This document shows positions 60,589 to 64,000 of a DNA stretch of 64,000 nucleotides, piece by piece. This DNA is from Cysteiniphilum litorale. Lineage in GTDB: Bacteria > Pseudomonadota > Gammaproteobacteria > Francisellales > Francisellaceae. The position numbers and the translations under genes were made by a program. The stretch spans positions 54,189-118,188 of the forward strand of contig NZ_QLIQ01000004.1 in NCBI RefSeq assembly GCF_003428165.1, given 5' to 3'. Every line of letters starts with the position of its first letter. Positions within the stretch are counted from its first letter, which is position 1. Below the pieces are notes generated by a model. It was given only the letters and a program-made list of their open reading frames with translations. It was not told the DNA's origin and searched no databases.

Positions 60589-63500
60589 ATGATTCCAATG
60601 TATTATAACAAAAGCATCTTAGGTTTGATGGCTTGCCTAGGTTTCTTTCTTTCCTGTGCCAATGCAACCACCTCAAGTTATGACTTCTCTTACGCTACAG
60701 ACCATACCAACATCACACTACCACTGGGTGAACAAAAGACCGTTTACTATCATTCGTTTCATGGTAGGAAACTGATTGATAAGGTAGAACAAAGTACGCC
60801 AGATGGTAAACATAAGAAAACAACACAGTATGTATATGATGCAGCGGGTTATCCGCAAAAAGTGATCTTTGCCAATGGCAGCATAACTGAAACCAACTAC
60901 TCAGCAGATGGCCTACTGGCAGCCAAAACCGCCTTTGCACATACCCCATTAAGCCTGACAACACACTACACCTGGAGTGACCGTCGATTACCGCTTACCA
61001 TCAGTAGCAGTAATGGTTTAGACACGGTGTTTAGTTATAACACACGCCAACGACCGTTAACGATTACAACAACTGATGGGCATATACGACAAGTATGGCA
61101 ATATACTTATGATGATCATGCGCTTGTCCTAACGGCACAATCTCCCTTTAGTGATCCAGCACATGTCATTCAATATACACACGATGCACAAGGCAACCTA
61201 AGCAAAGTGGTCAATGAATTAGGTCATGTCACTACCTATGATCAATATGATGAAGTGGGTGACCTGTTGTCAAAGACAGATGCTAATGGAGTAAGGACCA
61301 CGTTGAGCTATTCTCCTATGCGCTTATTGTTAACACAGCATGTGGCGGATCACCTGACCAGGTACAGTTATGATGGTAACCGTCATCTTTCTTCAATCAC
61401 GAGTGCAGAAGGCATTAAGACACAATACGTCTATAACTACTGGAAAGACTTAAAAGAAGTCATTAATGCTAATAACGATCAGCTAAAGCAAACCATTGAC
61501 CCAATGGGCAATGTGATTGAGCGTGTTATTATTGATAGCAGTGGCAATACCGTATTTAAAATCAGTTATGCTTACAATTCATTAAACCAGTTGCAATCGA
61601 TCACCGATGCCAATGGTAACAGCACGAGCTTTGAATATGATATTTCCGGCAATGTGATTAAAACCACCAATGCCAAAGGTGATGCAACAAACAACCAATA
61701 TAACATTCAAAAAAAGGTTGCACAGACCAAGAATGCCTTATCCAGTGTTTCTAACATGACCTATGACCCATCGGGTAATGTGACGTCTATTAGTGACTAC
61801 AATGGCAATATCACCAACTATCAATACAATGCCTTTAATCAATTAACGGAAGTTAATAGCCCAGATAAAGGCAAGACGGTTTATAACTACAATGACAAAG
61901 GTCAATTAAGCACACAGACAGATGCTAATGGCATAACCCTAGGGTATGCCTATGATCAGTTAAATCGCGTGACTGAGGTCAGTCACAATAGCACCCCTGT
62001 GATTCAATACGGTTATGATCAAGGGCAATATGGCATTGGTCGGCTATCCAGTGTTAAAAACCAGAGCAGTGAAATAGATAATAGCTATGATGCGTTTGGC
62101 GGGATCATCAAACAGCGTTATATTATTGATGGTAACCCATATGACGTCAGCTACAGTTACAACAAAGATGAAGTAGTGAGTTCAATCACTTATCCTAGTG
62201 GGTTACAAGTCAACTTTACGCGCGATAAAGTAGGGAATATTAATGGCATTACCGCCAGTGATAAAGGCACACAATCAACCATTGCATCAAACGTTAGCTA
62301 CTTGCCCTTTGGCGCAATGAAATCACTGAGCTTTGGTAATGGCAGTCAATTAACCCGCACGTATGACAAAGCCTATCAGCTAACCCAACAGACCGTTTCT
62401 GGTGTGGCTGATGATAGTTATGTCTATGATAAGTTAGGCAATATCACCCGGTTTGTCAGTAAAGATGATCCTACAAAAAGCAAAGACTATGCCTATGATG
62501 CCATTGAACGTTTAACCTCAATGAAGTCACAGCTAGAGACACAAAACTTTAGCTATGATGCCAATGGCAATCGCTTAACGTATACCAACAGTAAAGACGG
62601 TCAAACAGAAGCGATAAGCTATCAGTATGACAAAGCCACTAATAAGCTGCAAAGCTATCAAGATACAACAGCAAACGGCGTAAGCTATGATAATAATGGT
62701 AATATCACACGACTGGGTGATATGCGCTTTAGTTATGATGTCTTTAATAACCTAACAGAGGTTAAAAAAGACAACAAAGGCAGTCATGAAAGTAAAGAAA
62801 GTAAAGAGATTGCCAGTTATCAGTACAGCCCTAATAACCAACGAGTGCTTAAAACCGTCAATGGCAATAAGACAGTCTTTATCTACGACATCACAGGCAA
62901 GCTGATTGAAGTAAGATCAAAAGACACACTCATTGACATTATTTATCTCAATGGTGAGCCAATAGCCCAACTGGTTAATGGCGCTACCTATTACTTTGTC
63001 AACGATGCTTTAGGCACACCGGAGTATCTCACCGGACAAAACGGTCAGAAACAATGGTCAGGTAACATTAATCCATTCGCAGTCAACGCCACTGGACAAG
63101 TCCAACAAGACATAAGATTTTCAGGTCAACTCAATGACAGCGAAACAGGCTTAGTTTATAATAATGCCCGTGCGTATGTACCGTTTTTAGGTAGATACCT
63201 ACAGGCTGATCCGTTAGGGCTAGCCAGTGGTTCTTTGAATAACTATGTGTATGTTGGCAATAATCCGGTTAATTTGGTTGATCCAATGGGTCTATCCGCG
63301 ATGGATCACGTCAGAAACTTTGCTAATGGCTTTGATGATACCACGTCTTTTGGTTTGACTAACTTTGGTGCTGATAAAGGCTACAGCCTAAGTTATAACA
63401 TTGGCTCATTTGCGGCAATGACGGCTGGAATCTTCTATGGAGCAACAGAAGTTAGGGCGTTTAATGCGCTAAGGCAAATGCTTACGCCAAGGGCAGTATC

Positions 63501-63798
63501 TGAGATAGAGCAGGCGACAAAGACTGGGGCGATTTGTGCTAATGGTGCTGAAAATATTGCCACATACTCAAAACTTAAAAATCAATTGAAATCAGAGTCT
63601 GCAAGTTCGCCTTTCACCTCAACAGGTGGACTGACATCGGCTGCTCTTAATAACTCAAATGTCATATACTATTCTGCTAAACTCAAAAATCCTAGTATAC
63701 CGAAAGGATTTGGGAAATATAAAACTGAAACCTTCCAATCAGCATCTGGGGATTTTAAAGTTCATTATTATACCCAACTTGGTAAGCAAAATTTCTGA
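60589..63798 (+). CDS. RHS-repeat protein with variable C-terminal (toxin-type) tail
   Basis: 1069 residues. An N-terminal signal peptide (ILGLMACLGFFLSCANA) leads to about 20 YD/RHS repeats (for example YDAAGYPQKV, YDANGNRLTYTN, YDNNGNITRLGDMRFSYD). The RHS core ends at YNNARAYVPFLGRYLQADPL and NPVNLVDPMGLS (about residue 905). The last about 165 residues differ from the core and would be the toxin part in RHS-type polymorphic toxins. Its fold is not recognised, and no immunity gene is seen in the remaining 200 bp. It is clearly less A+T-rich than the surrounding DNA, implying separate acquisition. Secretion is by the signal peptide, not a VgrG/PAAR fusion. Confidence 0.85.
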   Translation: MIPMYYNKSILGLMACLGFFLSCANATTSSYDFSYATDHTNITLPLGEQKTVYYHSFHGRKLIDKVEQSTPDGKHKKTTQYVYDAAGYPQKVIFANGSITETNYSADGLLAAKTAFAHTPLSLTTHYTWSDRRLPLTISSSNGLDTVFSYNTRQRPLTITTTDGHIRQVWQYTYDDHALVLTAQSPFSDPAHVIQYTHDAQGNLSKVVNELGHVTTYDQYDEVGDLLSKTDANGVRTTLSYSPMRLLLTQHVADHLTRYSYDGNRHLSSITSAEGIKTQYVYNYWKDLKEVINANNDQLKQTIDPMGNVIERVIIDSSGNTVFKISYAYNSLNQLQSITDANGNSTSFEYDISGNVIKTTNAKGDATNNQYNIQKKVAQTKNALSSVSNMTYDPSGNVTSISDYNGNITNYQYNAFNQLTEVNSPDKGKTVYNYNDKGQLSTQTDANGITLGYAYDQLNRVTEVSHNSTPVIQYGYDQGQYGIGRLSSVKNQSSEIDNSYDAFGGIIKQRYIIDGNPYDVSYSYNKDEVVSSITYPSGLQVNFTRDKVGNINGITASDKGTQSTIASNVSYLPFGAMKSLSFGNGSQLTRTYDKAYQLTQQTVSGVADDSYVYDKLGNITRFVSKDDPTKSKDYAYDAIERLTSMKSQLETQNFSYDANGNRLTYTNSKDGQTEAISYQYDKATNKLQSYQDTTANGVSYDNNGNITRLGDMRFSYDVFNNLTEVKKDNKGSHESKESKEIASYQYSPNNQRVLKTVNGNKTVFIYDITGKLIEVRSKDTLIDIIYLNGEPIAQLVNGATYYFVNDALGTPEYLTGQNGQKQWSGNINPFAVNATGQVQQDIRFSGQLNDSETGLVYNNARAYVPFLGRYLQADPLGLASGSLNNYVYVGNNPVNLVDPMGLSAMDHVRNFANGFDDTTSFGLTNFGADKGYSLSYNIGSFAAMTAGIFYGATEVRAFNALRQMLTPRAVSEIEQATKTGAICANGAENIATYSKLKNQLKSESASSPFTSTGGLTSAALNNSNVIYYSAKLKNPSIPKGFGKYKTETFQSASGDFKVHYYTQLGKQNF

Positions 63799-64000
63799 AA
63801 CGTAGACAGCATAATGCTTTGCGCCATACACAAAGTTGAGTTAAGGCACTACAGATTTTTTGTGTTTTTTTGATTTTTTGATTTTTTGATTTTTTGTGAA
63901 GACGTGATCGATGCGCTATAGCGTTGTAATGATCTGCTTTAGTGGAATAGCTGGCGCATTACAGGCTTTATAAATCTTAGACTGCTCATGATTGGGCTTA
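63799..64000. other. gene-free window end with GATTTTTT microsatellite
   Basis: No gene seen. At about 63864-63897 the unit GATTTTTT is repeated three to four times within a T-rich run, a likely slippage site. It follows the RHS gene and could act in termination. Confidence 0.5.

Noticed and set aside
1..64000. tRNA or rRNA genes
   Set aside because: No cloverleaf-type or conserved rRNA segments were noticed by eye; a tRNAscan run would settle this.

Overview
The window looks like part of a large conjugative plasmid, or a plasmid-like integrated element, from an A+T-rich gammaproteobacterium. Support comes from a type IVB (Dot/Icm, IncI-Tra-like) secretion gene set, an HU protein, a relaxase, an ArdC-type antirestriction protein, a DUF3560 protein, primase-like proteins, several toxin-antitoxin pairs and many insertion scars. 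No rRNA, tRNA or chromosomal housekeeping block was seen. The species cannot be named from the sequence alone.

Layout. 1-20 kb: type IVB secretion/conjugation genes (IcmD/DotP-like, DotA/TraY, TraX-like, DotM/TrbA, two DotD-like lipoproteins, DotC, DotB, IcmC-like, IcmT/TraK-like, DotO/IcmB). They are interrupted at 4.4-8.8 kb by a compact cassette of two radical SAM/SPASM proteins, two unrecognised proteins and a 2OG-Fe(II)-oxygenase-like protein, which may be a peptide-modification pathway, followed by an HU gene. 20-24 kb: unknown genes and a MobV-like relaxase on the minus strand. 24-42 kb: a leading-region-like block of mostly minus-strand accessory genes (DUF3560, DUF4942, ArdC, a methyltransferase-DUF4942 fusion, an outer-membrane barrel). 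Many are preceded by near-identical promoter/operator/5'UTR cassettes, which suggests one co-regulated set. This block also holds decayed duplications, a HigB-like toxin gene with a nonsense codon, a frameshifted mobilisation gene, an IS3 scar and isolated ends of an IS21-like element. 42-51 kb: a DinG-type helicase, CRISPR array 1, a 456-aa unknown protein and a 1400-aa Toprim/primase-like protein.

51-55 kb: a nested insertion. A RES/Xre toxin-antitoxin operon is interrupted near the toxin stop codon by a 157-bp-TIR element carrying its own RelE/HigA-type pair. The right tip of that element is in turn split by a complete group II intron. Removing both insertions on paper restores a 6-bp target duplication and the original toxin C-terminus. 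55-60.5 kb: a two-gene type V CRISPR-Cas locus (Cas1 plus a 1234-aa Cas12-like RuvC effector, no Cas2 or Cas4). It is flanked by short-spacer arrays (25-bp repeats, 18-19-bp spacers), and the right array with its leader and a 5' cas1 fragment is an inverted duplicate of the left one. The features match subtypes V-C/V-D. 60.6-63.8 kb: an RHS-repeat protein with a variable C-terminal tail.
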